In this document: positions 26,645 through 36,826 of the stretch, piece by piece
Layout: each line of letters begins with the position of its first letter
How positions within the stretch are numbered: position 1 is the stretch's first letter
DNA from: Burkholderiaceae bacterium
GTDB lineage: Bacteria > Pseudomonadota > Gammaproteobacteria > Burkholderiales > Burkholderiaceae_E
Assembly (NCBI GenBank): GCA_024637395.1
Contig: JAGXFG010000066.1
Coordinates: forward strand, 1 to 64,000
Length of the DNA stretch: 64,000 nucleotides
Reading direction: 5' to 3'
The notes under the pieces: model-generated
What the model was told of the DNA's origin: nothing
The model's database searches: none
Seen by the model: the letters and a program-made list of their open reading frames with translations, nothing else
Position numbers and translations under genes: made by a program

Positions 26645-27877
26645 ATGCCCAGCCCTCTCGAATCAATCCGTGTCCTCGACCTTACCCGGGTGCTTGCCGG
26701 CCCATGGTGCGCCCAGAACCTTGCCGACCTGGGCGCCGACGTGATCAAGATCGAGCGTCCCGGCGCCGGCGACGATACCCGCAGCTGGGGGCCGCCGTTT
26801 CTCAAGGACACGCAAGGCAACGACACCAGCGATGCCGCCTACTACCTGGCCGCCAACCGCGGCAAGCGCTCGGTGGCGATCGACATCGCCAGCGCCGCCG
26901 GCCAGCAGGCGATCCGCGAGCTCGCGGCGCAGTGCGACGTGGTGCTGGAGAACTTCAAGGTCGGCCAGCTCGCCGGCTACGGGCTGGACTACGCCAGCCT
27001 CAAGGAAGTCAACCCGCAACTGATCTATTGCTCGATCACCGGCTTCGGCCAGGACGGTCCGTGGGCCCATCGCCCCGGCTACGACTTCATCATCCAGGGG
27101 CTGGGTGGACTGATGTCGATCACCGGCGAAGCCGACGATCATCCCGGCGGTGGCCCGCAGAAGGTCGGCGTGGCAGTTTCGGACCTGATGACCGGCATGT
27201 ACGCGACGCAGGCCGTGCTGGCAGCGCTGTTCCATCGCCAGTCGAGCGGTGAGGGCCAGTACATCGACCTGGCACTGCTCGACGTCCAGGTGGCGATGCT
27301 GGCCAACATGAACACCAACTACCTGGTAAGCGGCAAGGCGCCGCGGCGCTGGGGCAACGCGCATCCCAACATCGTGCCCTACCAGACCTTCAAGACCGCA
27401 GACCGCTGGATCATCGTGGCGGTGGGCAACGACGGCCAGTACCGGCGCTTCTGCGAAATAGGCAAGCGGCCTGAACTGGCCACCGACGCGCGCTTCGTGC
27501 GGAACTCCGACCGGGTGCGCAATCGCGACGAGTTGGTTGAGCTGCTGGCCGCGATGATGGCCGAACATCCGGCCGATTACTGGCTGGAGTCCCTCGAGGG
27601 AGCCGGCATCCCCTGCGGTCCGATCAACGACCTCGAGCAGGTTTTTCGCAATCCCCAGGTGCGCGCGCGCGGGCTGCGCATCGAGATTCCCCGTGCCGAC
27701 GCCGGCCCGGTGCCCCTGGTGGGCTCGCCGCTGCGCTTCTCGGCCACACCGGTGAGCTATCGCCGCGCGCCGCCGCGGCTGGGCGAGCACACCGCCGAGG
27801 TGCTGGGCGAGTTGCTCGGCTACGACGCCAACCAAATCGCCGCCGTGGCACCGGACGGCAGCAGTGAGTCCTCCTGA
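26645..27877 (+). CDS. Family III (CaiB/BaiF) CoA-transferase
   Basis: This 410-residue enzyme transfers CoA between carboxylic acids. Family features are the N-terminus RVLDLTRVLAGPWCAQNLAD and DLGADVIKIERPG, the segment NRGKRSVAIDIAS, and GVAVSDLMTGMYATQA, whose Asp is in the position of the catalytic aspartate. The sequence style resembles glutarate or succinyl-CoA-dependent transferases that accompany glutaryl-CoA dehydrogenase, and such a dehydrogenase occurs at 43652. That link is an inference, since the two genes are 16 kb apart. Its last 14 bases overlap the start of the following histidine kinase gene. Confidence 0.88.
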   Translation: MPSPLESIRVLDLTRVLAGPWCAQNLADLGADVIKIERPGAGDDTRSWGPPFLKDTQGNDTSDAAYYLAANRGKRSVAIDIASAAGQQAIRELAAQCDVVLENFKVGQLAGYGLDYASLKEVNPQLIYCSITGFGQDGPWAHRPGYDFIIQGLGGLMSITGEADDHPGGGPQKVGVAVSDLMTGMYATQAVLAALFHRQSSGEGQYIDLALLDVQVAMLANMNTNYLVSGKAPRRWGNAHPNIVPYQTFKTADRWIIVAVGNDGQYRRFCEIGKRPELATDARFVRNSDRVRNRDELVELLAAMMAEHPADYWLESLEGAGIPCGPINDLEQVFRNPQVRARGLRIEIPRADAGPVPLVGSPLRFSATPVSYRRAPPRLGEHTAEVLGELLGYDANQIAAVAPDGSSESS

Positions 27878-29897
27878 TCCGGTCCGCGGGCGCGACGCCG
27901 CGCTCGCCTACCGCCCGGGAAAGGAAAGTCTTTTCCCGGTGCGCTCGCGCTGGCTTTCAGCCGCCATCGTCGTGCTGCTGGCGGCGGTACTCTGGGCGAC
28001 GCTCTGGCTGGTCCACAGCTACGAACAAAGCGAGAAGCAGGAGGGGCTGCAACAGGCCAGCCTGGTCGCCGCAGCGACGATTCGCTCCCGGCTGGGAGAG
28101 ACCGAGCTGGCGCTGCGCGGTCTGGCGTCCGATTTGCGCAGCGGCGATGACGCCCGATTTACGACGGTGGCCACCGAGCTGCTGGCCAACAATCCGGCGC
28201 TGCTGCGCATCGAGTTGCGCTTCGGCAGCGACCTGCTGGCGGCCGTCGATGCGCCCCAGCCCCGTCCGCGACTGGGACCGGCGCGCCGCGCCGGCCTGGG
28301 CTTCGACACCCAGATCGCGCTGGCATCCTCGCGCGGTGCCGATCGCTTCGCCTACTCGCGGCCCTACCCGGTCGAAATTCCCGGTGAGTTGCCGTTCGCG
28401 GTCACCGAACTGGCGGTGCCGGTCGAGCGGGAGCGGCGCGGCACGCTGCTGGCGATCTATTCTCTGGCGCGGATGCTGGAGTACTTCGCGCCGGAGGCCT
28501 TCCTCGCAGCCAACGAAGTGACCCTGGGCGAAGTCGACGGCACCACCCTCGCCCGACCGGCGTCGGGGATGCCCGGCGCTGGCGTCTATCGCGCGGCCGT
28601 CCCGCTCGAGTTGGCCGGTGGACGTTCGATCTGGCTGCGTGCCGACAGCCGGACGGGAAACCCGAAACTGATCCCCAACCTGCTCGCTGGCATGCTGGTA
28701 GCGGCGATCGCCGGGCTGGCGATCATCGGCGGCCTGCTGGGCCGCGACATGCGCCTGCGCGCGCGCGCCGAACGCGCGCTGCGCGAGCAATACGCCTTCC
28801 GGACCGCGATGGAGGATTCGCTGGTGACGGGGCTGCGGGCGCGCGATCGCGAGGGCGTCATCACCTACGTCAATCCGGCGTTCTGCAAGATGACCGGCTA
28901 TCGTGCCGAGGAACTGGTGGGACTCGGCCCGCCGCTGCCCTACTGGATCAGCGAGACGGCCGACAACCCTGGTCAGGGACAGACCCGCGTTCGCAAGCCT
29001 GATGAGCAACCGCAGGGCTTCGAGACGGTGTTCAAGCGTCGCAACGGCGAGCAATTCCCGGTCTTGATCTTCGACTCGCCGCTGATCGACGCCAATGGCG
29101 AGCAGGCTGGATGGATGGATTCGATCTTCGATATCAGCGACCAGAAGCGCATCGAGGAGCTGAGCCGGCGCCAGCAGGAGAAGCTGCATCAGAACGCCCG
29201 CATGGCGCTGCTGGGCGAAGTTTCCTCGTCGCTCTCGCACGAGCTCAACCAGCCTCTGGCCGCGATCAGCGGCTATGCCACCGCCTGCCGCAACCTGCTC
29301 GCCAGCGGCAAGCGGACCGATCTCGACGTCGCGCTGAGTCGGATCTACAGCCAGGCGGAGCGCGCCGGGCAGGTGATCCGCAGCGTCAACGACTTCGTGC
29401 GCAGCCGCAAGCTCGATCGCGCCGCAATCGATCTCTCCGACCTGATGCGCGCGCTCGAGCCGCTGATCGAACTGCAGGCCCGCGAGCTGGGCGTGCGGCT
29501 GGTCTGGAAGGCCGACCCGGGAGCGGCCGTGCTGGCCGACCGCACCATGCTCGAGCAGGTGATCCTCAACCTGACGCGCAACGCGATCGAGTCGATGGAA
29601 TCGACCTCTCCCGAAGCGCGTCTACTCGAAATCGAGATAAGCTTGCAGGATACTGCCGTCGATGGGCCGACGGTGGAAATTGCCGTGCTCGACCGCGGCG
29701 GTGGCGTTTCACCGGAGGCCAGCAAACACCTGTTCAGCGCCTTCTTCAGCACCAAGGAGCAGGGCCTGGGCATCGGCCTGAGCCTGTGCCGATCGGTGGT
29801 CGAACAGCACGGCGGCCAGTTGCGCTACTGTGAGCGGGAAGGCGGCGGAGCCCGTTTCAGCGCTACCATTGCAGCTATCGGTGCCAGGACAACATGA
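27864..29897 (+). CDS. PAS-containing sensor histidine kinase (DctS/FixL-like)
   Basis: This 677-residue membrane kinase has helices at about 32-50 and 273-291 enclosing a periplasmic sensor region of some 220 residues. A PAS domain follows (about 310-430, GVITYVNPAFCKMTGY), then HisKA with the phospho-acceptor His459 (LSHELNQPL) and an ATPase domain (NLTRNAIESM, GLGIGLSLC). The start is GTG at 27864, inside the end of the CoA-transferase gene, so expression is tied to that enzyme. Its stop overlaps the ATG of a FixJ-type regulator as ATGA. The arrangement resembles DctS-DctR pairs, suggesting a carboxylate or aromatic acid signal; the ligand is unknown. The partner regulator is frameshifted. 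Confidence 0.88.
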   Translation: MSPPDPVRGRDAALAYRPGKESLFPVRSRWLSAAIVVLLAAVLWATLWLVHSYEQSEKQEGLQQASLVAAATIRSRLGETELALRGLASDLRSGDDARFTTVATELLANNPALLRIELRFGSDLLAAVDAPQPRPRLGPARRAGLGFDTQIALASSRGADRFAYSRPYPVEIPGELPFAVTELAVPVERERRGTLLAIYSLARMLEYFAPEAFLAANEVTLGEVDGTTLARPASGMPGAGVYRAAVPLELAGGRSIWLRADSRTGNPKLIPNLLAGMLVAAIAGLAIIGGLLGRDMRLRARAERALREQYAFRTAMEDSLVTGLRARDREGVITYVNPAFCKMTGYRAEELVGLGPPLPYWISETADNPGQGQTRVRKPDEQPQGFETVFKRRNGEQFPVLIFDSPLIDANGEQAGWMDSIFDISDQKRIEELSRRQQEKLHQNARMALLGEVSSSLSHELNQPLAAISGYATACRNLLASGKRTDLDVALSRIYSQAERAGQVIRSVNDFVRSRKLDRAAIDLSDLMRALEPLIELQARELGVRLVWKADPGAAVLADRTMLEQVILNLTRNAIESMESTSPEARLLEIEISLQDTAVDGPTVEIAVLDRGGGVSPEASKHLFSAFFSTKEQGLGIGLSLCRSVVEQHGGQLRYCEREGGGARFSATIAAIGARTT

Positions 29898-30561
29898 CGA
29901 CGAATCCCCCGCGCAGCAGCGCACAAAAACCGCTCGTTTACCTCGTCGACGACGAGCCCGTGGTCGCCGACGCGCTTGCGTTCCTGCTCGGCTCACGGGG
30001 CCTCACCTGCGAGCACTTCGACAGCGGCGAGGCGTTCTGGGCGCTCGTCAACGCGCGCTCGGACTGGGCAACGCGCCCGGGCTGCGTGCTGCTCGACGTG
30101 CGCATGCGCAACATGTCCGGCATCGAGGTTTTCGAACGGCTCGTCCGGCGCAACCCGGGACTGCCCGTGCCGGTGATCTTCCTCACCGGTCACGGCGATA
30201 TTCCGATGGCCGTCGAGGCACTCAAGCGCGGCGCCTTCGACTTCTTCGAAAAGCCGTTTGCCGACAACCGGCTGGTCGACCGCGTCGAGCAGGCGATCGA
30301 CGAGTCACGCCGCCGCATCAAAGCCGAACAGAGCACGGCCGACCTCACCACGCGGCTGGCGCGCCTAGCAGCCGCGAGCGCGAGGTCATGCGGCTGATTC
30401 TCGCCGGCAAGCTCAACAAGCTGATCGCCGCCGATCTCGGGATCAGCATGCGCACCGTCGAAGTGCACCGCGCCAATGTCTTTGCCAAGATGGCCGTGCG
30501 CAATGGCGTGGACCTGGCGCGCCTGTTCGAGGGCACCGGCCTGCCGCCCGAGGAAGCCTGA
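29894..30561 (+). pseudogene. FixJ/NarL-type response regulator, broken by a -1 frameshift
   Basis: The receiver domain is intact from the ATG at 29894: acidic pair D19-D20, phospho-acceptor Asp68 (VLLDVRMRNMSG), Lys120 (FFEKPF). The frame then runs past LTTRLARL into a premature stop at 30397. The LuxR-type DNA-binding domain continues in another frame from about 30367 (SSREREVMRLILAGKLNK, ISMRTVEVHRANVF) to a stop at 30561. Adding one base near 30365-30367 would restore LARL-x-SREREV and a full regulator of about 222 residues. This could be a sequencing error, a recent inactivating mutation or, less likely, programmed frameshifting. As written, the product is a receiver without a DNA-binding domain. 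Confidence 0.85.
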
Positions 30562-30618
30562 GCGAGCGAGTTATCCTTGGGCCACGGCAACAACACAGCC
30601 AACAACAGGACATAAGCG

Positions 30619-31521
30619 ATGAACCAGAGAAGCTACGAACCAATCACCTCCAAGCGCGTCGCCTTCCTCGGGCTGGGCGTGATGGGCTACCCCATGGCCG
30701 GCCATCTGCAGCGCGCCGGTCACCAGGTCACGGTCTACAACCGCACCGCCGGCAAGGCCGAGCAGTGGGCCGGCGAGTACGGCGGCAAGGTCGCACCCAC
30801 CCCGCGCCAGGCCGCCCACGACGCCGAGATCGTTTTCTGCTGCGTCGGCAATGACGACGACCTGCGCTCGGTGGTGCTGGGCGAGCACGGCGCATTCGCC
30901 GGCATGAAGGCCGGCGCGATCTTTGTCGATCACACCACGGCCTCGGCTGCGGTCGCCCGCGAACTCCACGGCATCGCGGCGCGCGGTGGACTCGGCTTTG
31001 TCGATGCGCCGGTTTCCGGCGGAGAGGCCGGTGCGGTCAACGGCATGCTCACCGTAATGTGCGGCGGCGAGGCCGCTGATTTTGATCCGGTCAAGCCCGT
31101 CGGGATGGCCTTTGCCAAGGCGTTCACGCTGATCGGCCCGCCGGGCGCCGGCCAGCTCGCCAAGATGGTCAACCAGATCTGCATCGCCGGACTGATGCAG
31201 GGCCTGTCGGAAGGCATCAATTTCGGGCTTGAGGCCGGGCTCGACATGAAACTGGTGCTCGAGGTGATCGGCAAGGGAGCGGCGCAATCCTGGCAGATGG
31301 ACAATCGCGGCACTACCATGGTCGACAACAAGTTCGACTTCGGCTTCGCGGTCGACTGGATGCGCAAGGATCTCGGGCTGTGCCTCGAGGAGGCGCGCAA
31401 CAACGGCGCGCCGCTGCCGGTCACCGCACTGGTCGACCAGTTCTACGGCGACGTCCAGCGCATGGGCGGCCGGCGCAATGACACCTCGAGCCTGATCCGG
31501 CGGCTGCGCAAAGCCGATTGA
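30619..31521 (+). CDS. 3-hydroxyisobutyrate dehydrogenase-family oxidoreductase
   Basis: This 300-residue beta-hydroxyacid dehydrogenase has the N-terminal dinucleotide motif FLGLGVMGYPMAGHLQRAG, the substrate-binding DAPVSGGEAGAVNG and the catalytic Lys region GQLAKMVNQICIAG. NRTAGK after the second strand suggests NADP(H) preference. The family includes 3-hydroxyisobutyrate dehydrogenase and tartronate semialdehyde reductase; which applies is not clear. Its stop overlaps the ATG of the next gene (TGATG). It starts 57 nt after the broken response regulator. Confidence 0.88.
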   Translation: MNQRSYEPITSKRVAFLGLGVMGYPMAGHLQRAGHQVTVYNRTAGKAEQWAGEYGGKVAPTPRQAAHDAEIVFCCVGNDDDLRSVVLGEHGAFAGMKAGAIFVDHTTASAAVARELHGIAARGGLGFVDAPVSGGEAGAVNGMLTVMCGGEAADFDPVKPVGMAFAKAFTLIGPPGAGQLAKMVNQICIAGLMQGLSEGINFGLEAGLDMKLVLEVIGKGAAQSWQMDNRGTTMVDNKFDFGFAVDWMRKDLGLCLEEARNNGAPLPVTALVDQFYGDVQRMGGRRNDTSSLIRRLRKAD

Positions 31522-32414
31522 TGATTCGGTCGATTCTCAAGACGGGCGCGGCGCTGCCCGCGCTCGCTCTCTTGGCAATCTTCATTGGAGCCCAAATGGG
31601 ACTTTTCTCAGGGACGCGCCCCGCGCGCCTCGGCGTCACCGACGGCAAGCTCGCCCCGGTGCGCACCCAGAACTCGAACGCGGTGAGCAGCTTCGCGACC
31701 ACCGAATACCACCGGATCGCGCCACTCGCTGCCGGCAGCGACCCCGCGGCCACGTTCGAACGCCTGGCGCAGATCGTCGCCGGTCGGCCGGGGGCGCGGA
31801 TCATCACGCGCGAACCGAACTACCTCTACGCTGAATTCGCGACCAAGTGGATGAAGTTCGTCGACGACGTCGAGTTCCTGCTCGACGCCGACGGCCACGT
31901 GATCCACGTGCGTTCCGCCTCGCGGCTGGGACGCAACGACCTCGGCGTCAACCGCGCGCGCATCGAGGCGATCCGCCAGGGGCTCGCTGAAGCCGCACCA
32001 GCCTCCGGGCAGGCTGGCGAAGCGCCCTACTCTTCCTCAACCAACCAGGGAAATCAATCCATGAGCTATCAGACCACCGCGTCGGGCCTGCAATACTCCG
32101 ACACCACCGTCGGCAGCGGCGCCGAGGCCAAGGCCGGAGCACCCGTCACCGTCCACTACACCGGCTGGCTCTATGAAAACGGCAAGGCCGGCAAGAAGTT
32201 CGATTCCAGCAAGGACCGCGGCGACCCGTTCGTGTTCCCGCTCGGCGCCGGCCACGTCATCAAGGGCTGGGACGAAGGCGTGCAGGGCATGAAGGTCGGC
32301 GGCACCCGGATGCTGATCATCCCGGCGGAAATGGGCTACGGCTCGCGCGGGGCAGGCGGCGTTATTCCGGGCGGGGCGACGCTGCTGTTTGAGGTGGAGT
32401 TGCTGGGGGTTTAG
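31521..32414 (+). CDS. DUF1499 domain fused to an FKBP-type peptidyl-prolyl isomerase
   Basis: The open frame encodes 297 residues. The first 30 form a membrane anchor or uncleaved signal. Residues about 35-160 match DUF1499-type proteins (NAVSSFATTEYHRIAPL, YLYAEFATKWMKFVDDVEF, SASRLGRNDLGVNRARIEAI). From residue 181 a complete FKBP domain follows (GAPVTVHYTGWLYENGK, FPLGAGHVIKGWDEGVQG, AEMGYGSRGAGGVIPGG). The second part begins with an ATG at 32061 that has AGGGA 9 nt upstream and would give a normal stand-alone 117-residue FKBP. So the gene may make both a fused membrane-tethered isomerase and a free cytosolic one. Loss of a stop codon between two formerly separate genes is the simplest origin. 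Confidence 0.8.
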   Translation: MIRSILKTGAALPALALLAIFIGAQMGLFSGTRPARLGVTDGKLAPVRTQNSNAVSSFATTEYHRIAPLAAGSDPAATFERLAQIVAGRPGARIITREPNYLYAEFATKWMKFVDDVEFLLDADGHVIHVRSASRLGRNDLGVNRARIEAIRQGLAEAAPASGQAGEAPYSSSTNQGNQSMSYQTTASGLQYSDTTVGSGAEAKAGAPVTVHYTGWLYENGKAGKKFDSSKDRGDPFVFPLGAGHVIKGWDEGVQGMKVGGTRMLIIPAEMGYGSRGAGGVIPGGATLLFEVELLGV

Positions 32415-32467
32415 GCAGCTACGGATCAGTGACGAGGGGTTCTTCACGTATCAGGGTGAAGAGCCAC

Positions 32468-32495
32468 AAAAAAAGGGCAGCCGAGGCTGCCCTTT
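32468..32495. terminator. Bidirectional Rho-independent terminator
   Basis: GGGCAGCC at 32475-32482 pairs with 32485-32492; the flanks are AAAAAAA on the left and TTTGATATT on the right. It lies between the convergent FKBP-fusion and PEP-CTERM genes and can serve both. Confidence 0.85.
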
Positions 32496-32515
32496 GATAT
32501 TGCTGAGACTAGTGA

Positions 32516-33190
32516 TTAGACGGTGCGGCGGCGGCGAGCGAGGCCGATGCCGAACAGTCCGAGGCCCATCAGGCCAAGGGTGAACGGTTCCGGGACCATC
32601 ACGGATGCGTCACCACTGGTCGCTCCCAGGCCGCGATGGGAAATCTGAACCCACTGCGTGAGGGAATATTCGCCGCCGTAATAGAACGAACCCACTGCGC
32701 TACCACTGAAAGAAGGCGTGTTGAAGCTCTGGCTCGTAAGCTCGTTCTCCATCGCAAACAAGCTGTTCGTATCACTGTAGTAGGTCTTGTAAGTGACCGT
32801 TCCGCCGGAGGCTGTAATTGTTCCGCCAACGTCACTCACCACGGAGTTATTTCCCAGCGCCGATGAAAACCCGACCTCGGAAAACATCAGCGTCAGCGTA
32901 CCAGCCGCGTTCGAGATATCACCGAAACTGATGTCCATATGGGGCTCTGTCGGCGAACCAAGTGCTGGATAAGAAAACCCAGTATCGACGTTGATATCCC
33001 AGACTCCGATCGCGCCAACGAAAGTAACCGCGCCAGCCGAGGGTGAGAGGTCGCCAGCACCGCCGTCAACCACTTCGACCACGGGATTCACGCCATCCGA
33101 GATTCTCAACACACTGGCCTGGGAAACCGTAGCCGTGGTGCCGATTGCCGCAACCGCCAATGCCAGCAGTGTTTTGCGCAAAATTTTCAT
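32516..33190 (-). CDS. PEP-CTERM sorting domain protein
   Basis: This 224-residue exported protein has an N-terminal signal peptide (MKILRKTLLALAVAAIG, cleavage near VSQAS) and a C-terminal PEP-CTERM tail: MVPEPFTLGLMGLGLFG followed by a short helix and RRRR. Such proteins are processed by exosortase EpsH/XrtA systems and go to the cell surface or biofilm matrix. The middle is rich in Gly, Ser and Thr with no recognised domain. GGAGG precedes the ATG. Base composition is visibly less GC-rich than in neighbouring genes, which is common for this class and may reflect transfer. No exosortase gene is in the window. Confidence 0.92.
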   Translation of the reverse strand: MKILRKTLLALAVAAIGTTATVSQASVLRISDGVNPVVEVVDGGAGDLSPSAGAVTFVGAIGVWDINVDTGFSYPALGSPTEPHMDISFGDISNAAGTLTLMFSEVGFSSALGNNSVVSDVGGTITASGGTVTYKTYYSDTNSLFAMENELTSQSFNTPSFSGSAVGSFYYGGEYSLTQWVQISHRGLGATSGDASVMVPEPFTLGLMGLGLFGIGLARRRRTV

Positions 33191-33445
33191 TCTTAAACCT
33201 CCATTGAAATTAGTTCCTTCACTCGTTATAGAGCAACATCTGTGCCAGCATGGATATCTGATTATCCGAACCCCATTAATTCAATGACTTACCTGCTTTT
33301 GTGATGTCCAAGATCTTCTCCAAACACAACCTTAACCAGCTGCGTGTAAGAAATTCCGACGTTATTTCAGGAACATTGAGCGCGGAAGAAACCGAACCTT
33401 CGTGACCCCCGTACAATCCCATGGTCAATAGTCACGCGCCGCGCA
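33191..33445. other. AT-richer intergenic region between the PEP-CTERM gene and glnS
   Basis: About 255 bases without a gene, clearly more AT-rich than the surroundings. It must hold promoters for both divergent genes. A TACAAT hexamer lies 35 nt upstream of the glnS ATG, but I see no convincing -35 partner. No RNA gene or repeat is recognised. Confidence 0.5.
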
Positions 33446-35230
<1,785 letters not shown>

Positions 35231-35310
35231 ATCTGCTCGAGTGCCACGGAAGACCAGTCCTCGGCGCGGCGCGTCTGGCCCCCGCGCCACAAGTACTCTG
35301 GCACGCTGCT

Positions 35311-35961
35311 CTACCGCCGCCCCAGCGCCCGATCCGAAACAAACGCATTGCTTGCGCGCTCCTCGCCAAAGGTCGAGGCCGGACCGTGGCCGGGCACGAA
35401 CTGGACATCGTCGCCCAGCGGCCAAAGTTTGGTGGTGATCGCGTTGATGAGCGCGGCGTGATCGCTGCCGGGGAAGTCGGTGCGCCCGATCGAGCCCTGG
35501 AACAGCACGTCGCCGACGATCGCGAGCCCGCCTTCACGGTGAAAGAACACCACGTGACCAGGGGTGTGACCGGGGCAGTGCAGCACCTCGAGCGTCTGGG
35601 CACCGAAAGTGACGGTTTCGCCGTCCTCGAGCCAGCGGTCGGGCTCGAACGGTGCGATCGGCTGGAAGCCGAACATCTGGGCCTGTTGCGGCAGCTGCTT
35701 GATCCAGAAGAGGTCGGCGCGCTGCGGCCCCTCCAGCGGCACCTGGTGGCGATCGGCCAGCACCCGCGATTGCCCGCAGTGGTCGATGTGGCCGTGGGTC
35801 AGGAACACTTTCTCGAGTTCGGCCTTGTGCTCGGCGAGCGCGGCTTCGACGCGCTCGAGATTGCCTCCCGGGTCGATCGCGGCGGCCTTGCCGGTTTCCT
35901 CACAGATCAGCAGCGAACAGTTCTGCTCGAACGGGGTTACCGGGATGATCAGCACTTTCAT
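35311..35961 (-). CDS. Metallo-beta-lactamase fold hydrolase, glyoxalase II-like
   Basis: This 216-residue cytosolic hydrolase has the metal-binding motif THGHIDHCG (His56, His58, Asp60, His61), a further His in HCPGHTPGHVVF and a bridging Asp in IVGDVLFQGSIGRTD. The sequence matches small YcbL/GloB-type thioesterases that act on glutathione or CoA thioesters. Its ATG overlaps the upstream DUF3108 gene stop as ATGA. The exact substrate is unknown. Confidence 0.85.
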   Translation of the reverse strand: MKVLIIPVTPFEQNCSLLICEETGKAAAIDPGGNLERVEAALAEHKAELEKVFLTHGHIDHCGQSRVLADRHQVPLEGPQRADLFWIKQLPQQAQMFGFQPIAPFEPDRWLEDGETVTFGAQTLEVLHCPGHTPGHVVFFHREGGLAIVGDVLFQGSIGRTDFPGSDHAALINAITTKLWPLGDDVQFVPGHGPASTFGEERASNAFVSDRALGRR

Positions 35962-36728
35962 TGTTGTCCTTTTCGGCGCTCGAGCAACATGTCGAAGGTC
36001 TCGCTGTCGCCTTCACGATAACGGATTCGCACCGGCTGCATCTGCTGCTCGATGCCCAGCCAGACCTCGATGCCGCTGGCTTTCTCGCCCTTCTCCTGAT
36101 ACGAGAGGTAGATGGTGCGCAGCGGCCCGGCATCAGTTGGCAGCACCTGCTCACCAAAGCTCTCGAAACGGGCGATATTGATGCTGCGAAACGAGAGCAG
36201 CGGCAATTCGAATACTTTCCCTGCCGCCACCGCATCGGGATCGGCGCGCGCCACCATCCCGAGGTACCACAGCACCGAAAGCCGGTCCTGTGCACCGGGC
36301 ATGAGCGGCAGCCCTTCGGGCACCGCCGCGACCTGCACCCGCCCGGCTTGGTAGTCGACACCAATCCAGCGCTCCGGCTTGGTCCGGCGCCACTCGCTGT
36401 AGCGCACCGGCCTGGGGCCGCCAGGCCCGAGCTGGCCGCGGCTCTGGTCGATCCAGACCCCCTTGTAGAAGAGCTTCAGCAGCCCGATCAGCTCAGCCTG
36501 GTTGCGCAGCCGATAGGTCTTGCCATCGGACTCGATCTGGATCCGCGCCCGGCCCAGCGCAACGCCGCGGGTGTACTCACCCATGTAGATCTTGTATTCG
36601 AGCACGCCCGCGTGTGGGAATGGCGCCGTGGCTGGCGCCGCCTGCGCCACGCCCGCGAGCGCAAACAGCAGCGCCGCTGCCGCCAGGCGGCGGAGCAGAG
36701 ACGGTTTGCGGCGGTCAAAAGTGTCCAT
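35958..36728 (-). CDS. DUF3108 domain protein, exported
   Basis: This 256-residue protein has an N-terminal signal peptide (LLRRLAAAALLFALAGVAQA, cleavage after AQA). The mature part reads as a beta-rich periplasmic domain (GVLEYKIYMGEYTRGVALG, EKASGIEVWLG, RIRYREGDSETFDML), characteristic of DUF3108. The function is unknown; the fold is thought to resemble periplasmic lipoprotein-carrier-like barrels, which I cannot confirm here. It overlaps the downstream hydrolase gene by 4 bases. Confidence 0.82.
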   Translation of the reverse strand: MDTFDRRKPSLLRRLAAAALLFALAGVAQAAPATAPFPHAGVLEYKIYMGEYTRGVALGRARIQIESDGKTYRLRNQAELIGLLKLFYKGVWIDQSRGQLGPGGPRPVRYSEWRRTKPERWIGVDYQAGRVQVAAVPEGLPLMPGAQDRLSVLWYLGMVARADPDAVAAGKVFELPLLSFRSINIARFESFGEQVLPTDAGPLRTIYLSYQEKGEKASGIEVWLGIEQQMQPVRIRYREGDSETFDMLLERRKGQQ

Positions 36729-36826
36729 GGCGCAATCCTACCGTGCAACGGCCATGCACCGCACTGCCCGGCGCTGTGCTAGCGTGCGCGGATCGTGCGC
36801 CGTGAACCGACCTGAAGCAAACCTCC

